A stretch of DNA of 64,000 nt from Undaria pinnatifida (GCA_012845835.1 JABAKD010000005.1:7134655-7198654); one strand, 5' to 3'; shown: positions 33,490-45,940, counted from the first letter of the stretch. Translations and numbers: made by a program. The notes: a model not told the origin generated them from the sequence alone.

Positions 33490-34460
33490 AACCGAGACGA
33501 ATATAATGTATCCCAAGACGTTATGACAAGCAAAACGAAGCCTGACCATTTTTTTTTCAAATTTGTATGATACTATTTGTATGACGAGTTATTTTTTTGG
33601 TGGGTTGGGTTGACCTAGGGTTGCGACATTCGTCGGGCTCATTCAAACGGAGATCCACTGTTAACAGGATGAAATCGCACACAATACAGGAAAGGAAAGC
33701 ATCGCCACCGTTCAGGCGAGCTCTCCTACGCTACGACCGTGTTCGACTGAGGCTCTGTATGCCTGGTAAGACCGACCAACGAAATAAGCTTGTGTCAAGC
33801 ATATTTTGACAGAGGTGTGGGTGCTTTTTTGCCCCCCTTTTGTTTTGATAATCCATCCCGCTAACAGCGGATGCCCGTAAATAGTGCTATTAATAGCATT
33901 GTTCTATGTTTTCGTACTCAGCCACAATTGGTCTATTGCAAACACCCCACGAGATGCTGCGTGCTGTGTGGAAAGGGTGGCTATCTTCAACGGAGAGGCC
34001 ACGTCGGTAGAAATTTTGAGCCGAAGAAATGAGTTGCCCCCCTAGAACAATGCTGCCAAACAGATAAGAAATTGTTCCCCCAATTTTTCTCCACGTCCTA
34101 TCTTGATTGACGATTTCGATACCGCACCGAAAAGCTGACCTTGGAGAACGGTTCAACGTGGAACCCGATGAACGATCCCACGGCCAAAAACGATAAAAAA
34201 TATCAAACTTGCCAGTATCCCGACGATAATGGGGTATCATAGTTGTGGTATTAATTAAAAATAGGCTATTCGGACAATATTCGGTAGTGTAGATATTATT
34301 GATAGTATAGATACGGTATTTTCGGGTGTTCCGAGGATCAAGGGTGGTGTTGTAGTCTTCGGGGGTCTCTATTGATAGCTAAGAAGCCCCGACAGGCAAG
34401 AAATAACCGTTTCACTCGAAAGTGCTCGAACCTCTATCGGAACACGCGTCCCGGCTAAGG
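33490..34460. other. No gene recognised
   Basis: Frames up to 116 codons (33890-34240, minus) without recognisable domains. Confidence 0.4.
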
Positions 34461-34464
34461 AAGC

Positions 34465-34590
34465 AGCTTCGCGCTTGGTGCACGCCGATGTCCTCCTGGT
34501 CAGTGAAAACCCAACGTGCTCCGTCCCGGCGTCGTAGGGGTTGCGAGGGTCTGTCTACGATCATACCACTACGGTTATTCATGGAATGAG
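34465..34590 (+). repeat. R6 repeat, copy 2
   Basis: CTTCGCGCTTGGTGCACGCC, TGGTCAGTGAAAACCC, GTGCTCCGTCCCGGCG, GCGAGGGTCT, then GTCTACGATCATACCAC. The last word is very close to the conserved beginning of eukaryotic 5S rRNA. Confidence 0.65.
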
Positions 34591-34689
34591 CAACAGTCTA
34601 CTCCTTCTACCGCACGCAGCAGCATGGATCGCTGCATATTATGTAGGACGTCAAAACATGATGGTATTCGTTCAACATATTATGGTCCG

Positions 34690-34965
34690 TGCAACGAAAG
34701 CGGAAGCATATTTTTTTCAGCTGAAAGTGTTTCTGAATGACGGGGCTCCTTGACTCAATTTCGTCGGAATTGCAGAGTTTGTTGGCAATATCTTTCGTTG
34801 TACACCTCGGCCATGGGATTGTTTGTCGGGTAGCGCTGGTAAGCTTTTCCAAATCCGGTTTTGGGTGATGTATTGTATAGAGCTCCTCAAGTTCGGAGCC
34901 TCAGAAATAAATCGGTTCCTGGCACACTTCAACCGTAGCATGCATCATATGATATGATATGATAT
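34690..34965 (-). repeat. R5 interspersed repeat
   Basis: Plus-strand landmarks TTTCTGAATGACGGGGCTCC, TTTCGTTGTACAC, GGCCATGGGATTGTTTG, GTTTTGGGTGATGTATTG, GGAGCCTCAGAAATAAATCG. The first word is shared with the copy at 58160. Confidence 0.65.
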
Positions 34966-35175
34966 TGTATGATGTGATATATCATATCATATCATATCAT
35001 ACCATATCATATCATATCATATCATATCATATCATATCATATCATATCATACATGATCATATCATATTATCTCATATCATATCGTATGATGTGATATGAT
35101 ATGATATAATATGATATGATGATATCATATCATATCCTAACGTATCATATCATATCATACCATACCATACCATTC
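34940..35175. repeat. ATATC/GATAT strand-switching array
   Basis: Pentanucleotide array whose orientation flips at least three times: GATAT 34943-34976, ATATC 34978-35085, GATAT 35088-35125, ATATC 35125-35165. It ends in CATAC units. The flips make large self-complementary segments. Confidence 0.9.
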
Positions 35176-35179
35176 ACTT

Positions 35180-36025
35180 AAGGCAATATGTGGGATGTTG
35201 TAGGGACTCAAACGACCAAACTTCGGTCCCCAAGGGCGACTGGTCCCTCAGGCGAATTCCTCCGTATTTTTTTATTGGTGCCGTGTAACCTTTTACATTT
35301 TTTTTGTTCGAAACATCGCCATATTTTACAGGGCAGCAATTTTTCATGTTTGTAGCAACAGAACCTTCTGTTTGAAAGTTGTACCGCCGTTCGTCAGCAA
35401 ACTAAATAGCAGAAGGAAAGTCTGTCCACAAGGCAGACACGGTTTAGTAGTTAGTAGGAATCATACAAGTACCATGCCAACCGGTAGAAAGTACCAGATG
35501 CATGTGTGTGATGGGGGGTTAGACTGGTTTTTAACAATGCGGTATTTAGTATTGTCTAGAGTGCTATTCCTTCTCCCTCTCACGAAATAACGTAAGAAAA
35601 AAACATGCTCGTAGTAACAGGCATATTTTGAGAGGGAAACGGGGTTTCAGTGTACGTATTACAGTATCTGCAGTAGTGTTGGATATCGTACCGAAAGTTG
35701 CGATATAGATATCGAAGTATCGATAATCGAAGTTTCGACGTAACAAAACATTATGTATGAGTTTGCCATCCATTAATGCGCAGCATGAGCTTCAACGTCG
35801 ACCACTCACAAACATCCTGACCCAGGAAAAACAAGGAAACCATCGTTTCGAACGTGCTTTTTCCTCCAGCCCCTAGTATCCCCACATTTATTTAAGGTGG
35901 TACACTTAACGAAAGGCTTGGACATATGCGGCGGCTGTCGAAATTCCACAGGTTTTACTTTTTCGCTCATCGGTATCATCGTGTCGAACTCAATTCTCGT
36001 TCAATATCCATCACTTAAACACACC
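35180..36025. other. No gene recognised
   Basis: AT-rich and without a motif. Confidence 0.4.
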
Positions 36026-36029
36026 CGTT

Positions 36030-36240
36030 TCCTCCCCCCCTGCGCCATGCCGCACCCCCCCTCCCCCCGCCCCGCCCCCCTTCGCCCCTCGCCCCCCTCG
36101 TTCGTCCCCCCTTTACGCTCTCCCCTCCTATTCTCCCTCCTCCCTCCCCCTCCCTCCCCCTCACCTCCTTCCGTCTCCCTCCCCTCCCCCCCCCCCACCC
36201 CCCTACCCCCCCTCCCTCCTGTCGCCCCCCCCGCCCCCAT
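36030..36240. repeat. C-rich tract
   Basis: CCCCCTCCC-type polypyrimidine. The proline-rich plus frame and Gly/Glu/Arg minus frame are compositional. Confidence 0.9.
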
Positions 36241-36697
36241 TCACATTGTTAGATACACACCATGACGACTGCTGACTCTGTAGCTATCATGGCGTACCTG
36301 TATCAAAGGCACAATCGGAGTCCGTTTGACTAGCTGCTAGCGCAGTGGTTATGGTGTACCAGGTATCCGTTCACAATAGAAGACAATCTGGGGGCCGTCT
36401 TGAGAACCTCAGATTTACGCAAAGGTTGTGATCCCTGTAGTTCAGCACTGCCCCGAACAGCCGAACAGAAGGGCCATGGCGTTTTTTCGTGCCTGGAAGT
36501 GTATTCCATGACTTGCAGGCGTGTACTTCCGCAAGTTCCATCGAGCAAAACTGGTCGAGAAGGCCGTTGGGATTCAAACCCCGGATTGCGCGCATTGGTT
36601 AGATGTTATGGCCCTCGATTTACACCTGGAAATTCTTGACGAGCTCCATCAGCAGCCGGCACCGTTGCTTGTCGAGACATTTGGTCCCATCCTCTAT
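36241..36697. other. Unassigned; possible degenerate tRNA-like words
   Basis: TAGCGCAGTGGTTATGG (36338) looks like a tRNA A box and GGGATTCAAACCCC (36569) like a B box. They are 230 bases apart, so they do not form one tRNA. They may be a disrupted SINE head. Confidence 0.3.
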
Positions 36698-36778
36698 GTA
36701 CTACTACAGCTATTGCTACAGCTACTGCTACTGCAACTGCTACTGCAACTGCTACTGCAACTGCTACTCCTCCTCTTA
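36698..36778. repeat. CTACTG/CTACAG hexanucleotide run
   Basis: GCTACTGCAACTGCTACTGC-type repeats. The leucine-rich frame is an artefact. Confidence 0.9.
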
Positions 36779-37214
36779 TACAGCAGAAACTGGTGATGGT
36801 ACCAGACTACGTACTGTGGCTCGCAAAAGCTCCACGTAGATGACGATCCCGGCAAACCTGTCCGGCAGTTCACTGCGGAAGCAGCAGGTCGGGGCCCTCA
36901 AGCGTGGTCTCACTCGAGACGTAGTAGGAAGGGTAGGAACTATACCAGGAGACGTTATGATGTTGTCATACAGTTTTAGTCTGCGAGTTCCTAAGGGTGT
37001 GGCTCGCGACGAGCCGCACCGCCGTCTCCTAACATGGGAGCAGGGTGTGTGTCTTCTCTCTCCCTTATGTGGACATGCTTGCAATCTCATGGCATCGAGT
37101 GGGGTGTTCTCTTGGAACGATACCTATCTATCGCAAGTCGTAGTAGCCACGGTGTCGCACTTTCGACATTGTCGCACACTCGACACTGTCGCAGTTTGGA
37201 CATTTTTCGAGAAT

Positions 37215-39275
37215 GAATCGTTCCTCCCACAGGTTTAATAAGGGCGGCATCGAACGCATGGAACTCGTTGCAAGCTGGATTCAGAGGGCGAACGTTTCGC
37301 ATGGATTTATGATAGGATATGTGCCTAATACACCTGGCAGGGACCAAATACCAGCATCCGCCCGTTACGTACATTCAGCGGAACAAGCAGCACAAGAACA
37401 GCAAGCGGTAACCTAGTCAAAGCGCGGCCTCTATCCCGCCTGACAGGCTTAATGGGGAGACAGCGAAATATCCTTGCTCTCTCCGCACGTCGGGTGCAGA
37501 GGATAAACGTTTTGACGCACCTACAGTATGATATGTGCCAAATCCTGGACATCTGGTGGCGACCAATTATCAGTATTCGTCCGTTTCATCGTGGGCATAC
37601 TCAGCAGCACAAACATGTCAAGCAGCACAGCAGCCGCGAGCAGTAGTACTAGTTATAGTAACGCCGCCACGCTTTCGACGATAAACCCCGGCCTCCCGCC
37701 GCCACCGACTGAGTCCTGGGGGCAGCATGGATCTCTTACGTTGGATGAAGAGGTCGAGCGTTTTGCATGTATGTACATTTGTGCCCTATCCTTGATATCT
37801 GGTGTTGACCAAAGATCCGAAGATCAGTATCCGTCCTTTAAAGTTTATATTCCATTCGCAGCAGCAAAAGCAGTTGCAGTAGCGAGCAGTGGGACATATA
37901 CTCACGGCGCCGTAAATTTGACGATAAGCCTCGGCCTCCCAACCCCACCGACAGACAAAATATGAGGCCGGTATCGAATGTATGGCTCTCTTCTCACGCT
38001 GGATGTGGAGAGTTTGAATTTTTTCTTTTTCATATCTGCCTAATATCTAGTGGCGATCAAATATCTGATCAGTATCCACCCGTTAGATATGTTCAGTAGC
38101 ACAAGCAGCACAGCAGCAGTGAACAGTAATCCAGTCACGACGTCGCACTCTCAACGATAAACCTCGACCCCCGCCGACGGGTTGAATGGGGGCAGCATCG
38201 AATGCATGGCTCTCTTCCAACGTTGGATGCAGAGGTCGAGCGTTTCTTACATTGGTGTCATTTCCTGCACATACCTCTGTCAAATGATCTAATTTCTGGT
38301 TACTATCCTTCCGTTAAGTATTCCAAGCAGCACAGAGCAGCACAGAGCAGCAGCGAGCTGTGAAATGGCCATGGCGCCGCGTTTTCGGCGACAACCCCCG
38401 GCCTCTACCCACAACGACATTTTTTATTGGGGGCGGCATCGAACGCATGGCTTCTTTCGCACGCTGGATACAGAGGTCGAGTGCTTTGCATATCCATAAG
38501 TGCCAATTGCTGGATATCTGGCGGCGATCAAATATCAGCGTTCATCCGTTACGTTTTTTCAACATAATAATAAAAAAAAACACAGCAGAAGCGGGCAGGT
38601 ATAGCCGAGGCACCGCACTTTCGGCTATACTTGGTATCCCCAAGTCTTCTACCACGGCCGACAGGTTTAATGGGGGTGGCATCGAATTCATCTTGCTCTC
38701 TTCACATGTTGAGTGCAGAGGTCGGGCGTTTTGCATGTACATTCGCGCCAAATCCTGGATATCTGGTCGCAACCAAAGATCAGTATGAGTATCCGTCCGT
38801 TAGGTATTATTTTCACAGCAACATAGCTCAACAACAGCAGCAAGCAGCAGTGTAGTCACGGCGCCGCAGCTTCCACGATAACATGACAACCCCCGGCTGC
38901 GCCTATCCTCGCGGACAGGTTTAGTGCGCGGACGGCATCTAAAGCTCTTGCTCTCCTCGCGCAAACACAATGAATGCAGAAGTAGCGTTTTGCGTGTACG
39001 TTTGTGCCAGATCCTGGATATCTGGTCGCGACCAAAAGATCCAAAGATCAGTATCCGTCCGTTAGGTATATTCGTATATTCCCAGCACGATCAGTAAGTG
39101 TCGCCAGAGTCACGGCGTGGCACCTTCGGCGATAAAACATGGCCTCCCACCCCCACCGGCATGTTCAACAAGGTCGGCATCAAACGCATCTTGCTGTCCT
39201 CGCACATGAGATACTACAGTGTACTATGTACAGAGGTCTCCGATCTTATTACGTGTGCCATATCCTGGATCTTCC
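37215..39275. repeat. ~240-bp satellite, eight to nine units
   Basis: GG(C/T)GGCATCGAACGCATGG-type words recur near 37248, 37722, 37975, 38200, 38443, 38678, 38930 and 39170, with a degenerate one near 37455. Each unit continues CTCTCTTC, GCTGGAT(G/A)CAGAGGTCGAG, GCCAAATCCTGGATATCTGG and CAGTATCCGTCCGTTA. It then has a CAGCAGCACAAGCAGC microsatellite segment and a GGCGCCGC..TTTCGGCGATAA..CCCCGGCCTC segment. Several units can be read as open frames of 60-140 codons, but frames are not kept between units. Confidence 0.85.
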
Positions 39276-42200
39276 TTGATCAGCGGATCCGCGGAGGGCC
39301 CCAACCGTTTCCCCTCCTTCCCTAGCGAATAAGGCCATCGAATATACGTGCAAACTCCTCGACGAAACACTCAACATGTGGGTGGTTGGGACACATCTAA
39401 TTGGAAGAGAACTACGTGCTGCCTACGTTTTCGCGAGAGTCTTGGTCATGCATTGAACACGGCACGCCAGCAGTACAGCTGCATCCCCTTTCCATCTTCG
39501 TGGGTTCAAAGTCTAGGCGTCAAGGTAAGCATCTCGGTGGACATGCCACGCTCCCAATCCTACGAAAAGCCTCGATTTCCGTATTGCATCAAATGTGCGC
39601 CGAACGACGCGCACTTGACCCCCCTCCCGTACGGCACCTGATACATGGTGTATACTTGTAGCACTCGCTGCTCCGTCAGTCATGATGGTGGCTAGCAGTG
39701 TTTGTAGACATCGTGGGTCACTGGGCTGCTGGATCCGAGATCCTCGAGTGCCTCGGTGCTCTGCACCATGTCATACATCATCGACAAATCCCCTCAACAG
39801 AGGGGAGAAATGGGCGCAACAACATCTGACGATTACAGGGTTAGGATTCACCCCACAGCATCTCCCGCACCGTTGGGGGAAGGAAAGCGTCCGAACCGCG
39901 ATGTAACAAGGAGCTGTAAGACATGTATGCAGCATGACTATCAAACGCTGTGCAGCTTGGCTATGCTCGTACAGCTTCGCGCTATTCCTCGACTATTCAT
40001 ATCTCCAAATCGCCGTTTGTTTGGTTGCATCATGGGCGAGCTTCGGAAAAATAACGAAAACAATACCAGGTACAAGGGCTCCGCTCCGCGGGCGGCTGAC
40101 GCCGCCCGCTACGCTCGCGCAAGGCAAGGAAGAATGCAACTAAAAACATATGTAAAGGGGGCAGAAAGAAGAGACCCATGATTTGGTGCGAACAGCGATT
40201 TGATAATGCCAAGAGCTGCTTGTGCAGAGCAAATTGCCCTGTTGTGCTCAGCTGTGCTGTGTGCTTTTATTACCGGTGTCTGATCGGCAGTACTGTATGG
40301 GGGTAATTTGCGTGGGGGAAAAAACAGGGGGCCGTGAAAGATCAAATACATGTAGAAAAAGAAAAAAGAGGAAAATTGTACTCCGTACACAACACGCATT
40401 ATACCCGGTACTGCTCCATTTTCGAAAGAAAGCACACAGCGCAGCGACACAGCACCGCAGCGAAGGGCACGGCACCGCACCGCACGGCTCCGCACGGCGC
40501 TACGCTGCGCTGCTGGGCTATGTATAGCCGGACTGATCTGAGCTGGGCGTGCATGTGATCCACCAGCGTATAGTATCTGATGGTATGTACAAACCTGGTG
40601 TAGTATTAATAATAGTACCGGTATGTACTATTGGCGTTTCGCATTTCGAACGAAGCTGGAAAGCAAAGAAAAGCTGGAAAGGTTCCGCAAGTAATATGGA
40701 AGTTGGAGCTCCGAGAGGCCAGGGATGGGCAATCCCTGAGAAAGACAAAATTAAGTAAGTCTATTTATATACGAGTACAAGGTTCCCCTCCGGGAGGTGC
40801 CTAATGGAGTGGCGCAAGAATGAAACACGAGCATCCAACATCTGACTGTCTGTGGGCAAATCAGATGTACCTGGTGGTAGTGAAAACTATGTTCTTGTCC
40901 GCAGTTCGAGAAGCGGAGTGTGGGGAGGCGCCCTCCCGGGTATGGTTCGCTCTCTCCCCGTCGTGGTGGAGAACCGTAAATACGTGGTAATCCCATCAGT
41001 ACGTGTCCAGCGCCAGTACTCGTACGATGCGGACTTTTTATACGGGCGACTCTTATGCAGTAAAAATTGCGTGGTAAAAAAATTAAAGGTCGAAAGGTGG
41101 ATTTTCAACCGGAAAAAAATCATCAGCAGTTGTTCCGTGCGCCGTCTTTCTATTATCGTATTTCTGATGCTTTTTTCTTTGTTTCCTGTTGTTTCGTATG
41201 GGAATCAGCAATTTCAGAATAGGTCTTGTCTTGAGCCAGATATTGAACTTCACGACGAGTGAAACACGCCAGGATGGGCAATCATCCCCCTTCACCCCCA
41301 GCTCGTCGCAGAGAGTGCACGGAATGAGGAACTGTAGGGCTTATATTGTCGCTGAGACAGAGAAGCCCTCTCGAGCATCAGCGCCTATATCCACTGTTGT
41401 TTGCTTTTTAGATTCAAGAGAAATTACGCTGGATTGTTTTGATCGTCCGATTCAAAATCGTCCCCTCGTGGAGACGAAAGCAACTCGCCTCAGCATATTA
41501 TATAACGAGGACTCGCCACGCGCACGTACATGATGTATCCTACTCCTGCTGCCGTTCGGCAAGGTTGTACACGTAGCGTTGTGCTGTCCTCATGTTGTCT
41601 GGTGCCTGCCATCTGTGGTGTGAGCAAAATCTTCGACACAAAACATTAGCCCTCTGTTATGTACGCAAAAGTACTGTCTCTTTGGACGTAAATGTATGGG
41701 TTGATATATAAATTACCATCAAAAAGGTTACTATGTTACCGACCAAATTGGCGCGATCTATGGACATGCAATTGAGATGCGCTCGAAGCGGCAGCACACC
41801 AGAAATATGGGGTATGGTGGGGTGTCGAATGACACGCTCCGATCAAAGAATCAGCTACTACAACAGCAGTCACACGCGCATAGAATTGTAGGTTGCTGCT
41901 GCTGGGCGGCAGGATCGTAGCGTGGTGCCCTGTGCAAAAAGAGGGAAAAGTACGTGTACTCTCTAGCAGAACATCCGGTTTGCATCCAATTATTACGCGC
42001 GTACTCGGGGATAGGGGATGCGGAAACCTAATCCCCGCGGGGATGTTGCGGAAACCCGGGGATTTGCCTTATCCGTGCCCAAGGCCAAAAAGTTTAAAAG
42101 ACTTGCCACGCACGACACACTGCACGGATCGCGCCCAAACCTCCGGCAACGTGACGGCATGGGTCGAATTGTACCCACCCCATCTGACGTTTCGGGTAAA

Positions 42201-42445
42201 GGTACGAGCACGAAGAGGTGTGCCCAAAGAAGAAAAAAATGACAATTATACGTATACATAAAGTGAAAGCTCAGGGATAGCGTTGCCCAAGGTTGTTGAC
42301 AGCTGAAACACCTGAACAACCTGCTTGCTCAGGGGGAGGGCTTTCAAAAATAGTTTCCAACCCTGAGCAACAAACTGCAATCGGTTATGGCCAGGGAACA
42401 GAGCACAAACGGTATTAGGTTGCCTGCACCACTACGAAAACGAAC
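39276..42445. other. 3.2 kb without a recognisable gene
   Basis: Frames of up to 141 codons (39756-40181) and 136 codons (40852-41262) show no domain. 39815-39840 carries an R7 word (ACATCTGACGATTACAGG). 40430-40520 is rich in CGCAC/GCACGG words. I see no paired splice sites around protein-like sequence. Confidence 0.45.
40088..40109. repeat. Perfect 9-bp GC hairpin
   Basis: GCGGGCGGC, loop TGAC, GCCGCCCGC. It follows an ACCAGGTAC word (40065) by 15 bases. Confidence 0.85.
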
Positions 42446-42448
42446 GCT

Positions 42449-42885
42449 GACTCGCCGCCAATGCGTAGCATGGCAGGGCCCGCCATGTCCTCGAGCCAGG
42501 AGTGGTTTCGTGACGCTGTGGGGACAAAATTTGTAGCAGTGTTCTACAATCGATCTCAGCAGGCAGGGATTTCTTAGTACTCGTACGAGTAGGAGAGAAA
42601 CAAGACAAGCAGCCTCTCAAGCTGGGTCACGGCGAGGAGGGTTGCTGGAGCGGAAGCCCACTCGCTGCCACCGAAGCGTAGAGTATCAGGGCATTTCAGC
42701 TCCTCCAACCAGTCGTCGCTTGGTGATGCTGCTGTGGCAGCGAAAGCTGCACAGCAGGTTCAATCTCGGCAGGCAAGATGAGAGCAAGGGAGGTGGATGC
42801 TGTTGTGTTCCCAACAAGCAACGCAACGCAAATGGCTAGCAACGCAACCTCGAGCTGGGTGACGGCAAGGAGGACGGCGACGGCA
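42449..42885. repeat. ~210-bp tandem duplication
   Basis: Two diverged units starting GACTCGCCGCCAATGCGTAG and CACTCGCTGCCACCGAAGCG. Both contain AATC(G/T)(A/C)(T/G)CTC-GCAGGCA, CAAG(A/C)AAGCA-type words and end AGCTGGGT(C/G)ACGGC(G/A)AGGAGG. Confidence 0.7.
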
Positions 42886-43002
42886 TCTGGCCATTGTGAT
42901 ACTGGGTTAGAGAGGCTGAGGTACACTTGATACCAGATGTATACCTGGTGGACTGCTGTTTGTAAACCAGAAGACAACGAGGTGCCTTCGTTGATAGTTT
43001 GT

Positions 43003-43025
43003 TGTTGTTGTTGTTGTTGTTGTTT
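43003..43025. repeat. (TTG)n microsatellite
   Basis: Seven TTG units. Confidence 0.9.
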
Positions 43026-43439
43026 CGTGAGTAGTTTTGCGCTTATACCGTCAGTACCAGTAGCGATATAGTCTACGTATGACCAAGTGGCACCTACACC
43101 TGGACGTTTTGGACGCGTACCATACTCGTATTATCTGTGTATTGGCAGTGTCGGCTTCTTTGATGTTTTTCTTTTTTTGTTTTTTTCCATACACACACAA
43201 GCACACAGGTGTGGGGCAATGACGACCAGTAAAAGGTTCGAGCGCCCCCCCCCTATCAAATACCAGGCACCGCCCACGCGAGCCAGCCCTCTCCTACGGG
43301 CCGACGCTAAACCAAACAACCTACCTCAAAATGCGGGCTAACAGTGTGAAAACACTGGGGCGCGGCAATCGCAGGAGAAAGCGACGAAGGCGATAGGGTT
43401 AGGAAGGGGACGGGCGTAAGCTCCCCCCCTCCCCCCTCC

Positions 43440-43850
43440 GTATTAGTTTTTGTTTCTGTGTTTTGCTCGGCGCGTCGGAAGAAATGGCTGCGCCGAGATG
43501 TCCCGTCAGCTTTTGCTCGCGAAATTTGCCGCACGGCATCCGCCGGTGTTTCGAGACCTTTGAGGCTTTTCGAGATATTGTCTCCGGGGTCTCGGAGGCC
43601 GTTCGATTTTTGTTTATTTTTTATTTCTCATAATGGGAGATGGGAAGGAGGCGGGAATCGATCGGAACGCATAATCGATTGCGACCATGGAAGTGGCTGC
43701 TTTTGCGCCGGCGGACAATGTCACGCTGACATGCGCGGAGGCGTGTTTCGATACGCGATACCGCACAGAGACGCGGACAACGTCGGGACGTGGTTGGGGT
43801 TTGAGCTCGCGGGGCACCGCCGGGGGAGGGCATGAGAAAAGTTAGGCGAG
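43440..43850 (+). other. CpG-rich segment, possible exon or promoter
   Basis: Markedly richer in CG dinucleotides than its surroundings. Two plus-strand frames begin with ATG: 43484-43630 (starts MAAPRCPVSF) and 43687-43836 (starts MEVAAFAPAD). A longer frame spans 43458-43835. I recognise none of them and see no clear splice donor that would join them to the SCP2 gene 2.2 kb downstream. It could be a 5' exon or promoter of an unrecognised gene, or chance. Confidence 0.25.
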
Positions 43851-45040
43851 ACTGAGTCCCACGCCGTGTGTATCTATTGTATGGGTGTGTCTTTTGTCTA
43901 TGACGTACTTGTTTGTTCGTACCCTCGGTACCATGCGTGGTGCGAGAACATTGGAATGGTAGCGTCTGCTTTCGAGCGTGTGAAGGATGGTGGTGGTTGT
44001 TGCCTTTTTTGTTTTTGTGGTGTTTTCATCCTATGTACGACGGGTGGATGAAATTGAAGCTTTCTACACTCACCACACGACCACGTATGTGCGTCATGTG
44101 TCGTTTTAACTCGGTTGCCCAAACTGCATTGCTGCCAGTAGCCTCTGCGAGACGTTTAGATTATTGTCTAGGATAAAGTTTGGAAATCGGGGAATAATTT
44201 GATGTACTAGTTTCAATGTGGTCGACCAAATTTTCAGCGAAAACAAAAAATGTCGGATTTATTCCGGACAAAGTTCGATGCGGGTATGGTGGGGGTCGGG
44301 GTCAGGGTTCAGGTCAGGGTCTACAGAGTATTATTTTGGGCAGCTTTTGATATTTTCCGTCTCATAATACTGGAAGCACACGTGGGCCAAGCCAAATTCC
44401 CCGATTCTCATGCTTTATCCTATTATAATAATCCGGAATTGTGGTAAAGGCGGCTCATTGCTGTCGTGGCAACAGCTGCGCATGCTGCAGCCACCTCTAC
44501 CTGACATGGCAACGGCATTGGCATTGGTAGCTGTCGCTTGCCCCGCCATGAAGGCCGAAGTGAAAGACGGCCTTCCAGTCGCAGCAAAGCTACTTTGCCG
44601 CACATGCTCTCACGGACGACAGCAGTATAGAAGACGCCCGCTATTATTGTAAGAAATGACGATTTGGCGCCCAGGCTCATTTTTAATGTTATTTATTTTT
44701 TTATTTTGTCATTCGATAACGAGTAGCATGAGCGAGTAGCATGACCTTGAACGTCCATCCCTCACACATTCCTAGAAGGTAGAAGACGAAATTTAGCATT
44801 TGTCGCCACCATCGAGTGCAGGCTACGAGTGCTGCTTGCTATTGTGTAGGATTTGGTATGTCACCCGGCCTTGATTGTGGTTTATTCGGTCTTTTTTTCG
44901 TATTTATCGTGAGGTATCGTGAGGTAACGAGCCTGTTTTTTCTCACATCAAAACTTCTTAAGAGTGACCTCTGTAGTATACACCGATCCTAGCCAGGTTC
45001 CCGGGACCAAGTACAACACGCGACAGTCCTTAACCTGTTT
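43851..45040. other. No gene recognised
   Basis: A plus-strand frame at 44410-44652 and its minus counterpart are Ala/Leu-rich without domain signatures. Confidence 0.4.
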
Positions 45041-45054
45041 AAGGTTTGAGAGCG

Positions 45055-45195
45055 ACAAAATGTTGAAAAAACAGACGATTTCAGCATCGACCACACCAAG
45101 CAGCCCGGACCGCTGGGGTAACGTAGGGGATGCGTCCCGATTGCAATGCAAGAGGCTGTGCGAGACACGCGCGTATATTAGCATGGTGACATCGT
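45055..45195 (+). repeat. R7 repeat
   Basis: GACAAAATGTTGAAAAAACAG, GACGATTTCAGCATCGACC, AGCAGCCCGGACCGCTGG, GGGGTAACGTAGGGGATGCG; same order as 27160-27315. Confidence 0.6.
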
Positions 45196-45204
45196 GATAC
45201 TACA

Positions 45205-45600
45205 GTAGTAGTGCCGCTCCACGCTGTTCCCGGACGCTCGATAAGGTCGCAATCGCCGTTTTCTGGTCGTTATACTTTGATCAAGATATAATCAAGTTCC
45301 GAAAGGCTTTTGGTGACAGTCGTAAGTGCTCCTCGCTTTTCCTGGACGTTTGATGTGGTCGCACCCGTCGTTTATTGGTCTGTATACTGTAATCAATATA
45401 TTGTCAAGTCCCAAAAGGGTTGCACCTAGTAACTCCTGTGGGATTTGAGCGGGACAACATACCGAACATTGATGATCACAGGCAGCGTCGACCGTACCTC
45501 GTAGCTCCTTCGGGATTTGAACGGGACAACATGTCCAACATTTAAGATGATCGCAGCATCGGCCGTATGAGGAAGCCCGAGCTGCCGGGTGGGGGGGGGG
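45205..45600. repeat. Two short tandem duplications
   Basis: A ~113-bp unit (GCTGTTCCCGGACGCTCGAT and GCTTTTCCTGGACGTTTGAT starts) is followed by a ~72-bp unit. The second unit contains GGGATTTGAGCGGGACAACAT and GGGATTTGAACGGGACAACAT. It ends in an R7-type word (GCAGCATCGGCCGTATGAGG) and a G run. Confidence 0.75.
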
Positions 45601-45879
45601 GGGTGGCGGGGTGTGCGGGGTGTTGTCCAGACAGTAAGGCAAAGAACCGTTACCACACGCGCGCCGGCAGCATGGTGCTGCTTACAGCTTACGCTGCTAC
45701 ACGCTCTTCCCGTACTCGCTCAACTTGAACCCCTGTAGAACTACGGTAGTAGCTGCACCCTGCACACACGTTTTTGGGGAGAAATTACTTGGAATCAGTG
45801 TGGGGTCCTTTTTTCAGTCGAAGGGTTAGCTTAGTAAAATATCACGCCTCATTGTTTGGTCGCTAAATATGGATCACCC

Positions 45880-45940
45880 TTCCATCTATCCATCCGTGCA
45901 TCCATCCATCCATCCATCCGTCCATTCATTCATCTCTGTC
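45880..45940. repeat. (CATC)n tetranucleotide run
   Basis: CCATCCATCCATCCATCCGTCC-type sequence about 130-190 bases upstream of the SCP2 start codon. Confidence 0.9.

Noticed and set aside
36338-36583. tRNA or SINE head with A and B boxes
   Set aside because: Boxes are 230 bases apart and no known SINE body from this window follows; kept only as a note.
37215-39275. CRISPR-like array of spaced repeats
   Set aside because: Units are about 240 bp and similar throughout, without short repeats separated by unique spacers; this is a satellite.
40852-41533. Two overlapping frames of 136 and 114 codons as a gene
   Set aside because: Neither shows a domain, codon pattern or splice signal that sets it apart from chance frames.
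43898-44122. Minus-strand frame with SRSKADATIPM
   Set aside because: No domain, no splice context, and overlaps equally long frames on plus.
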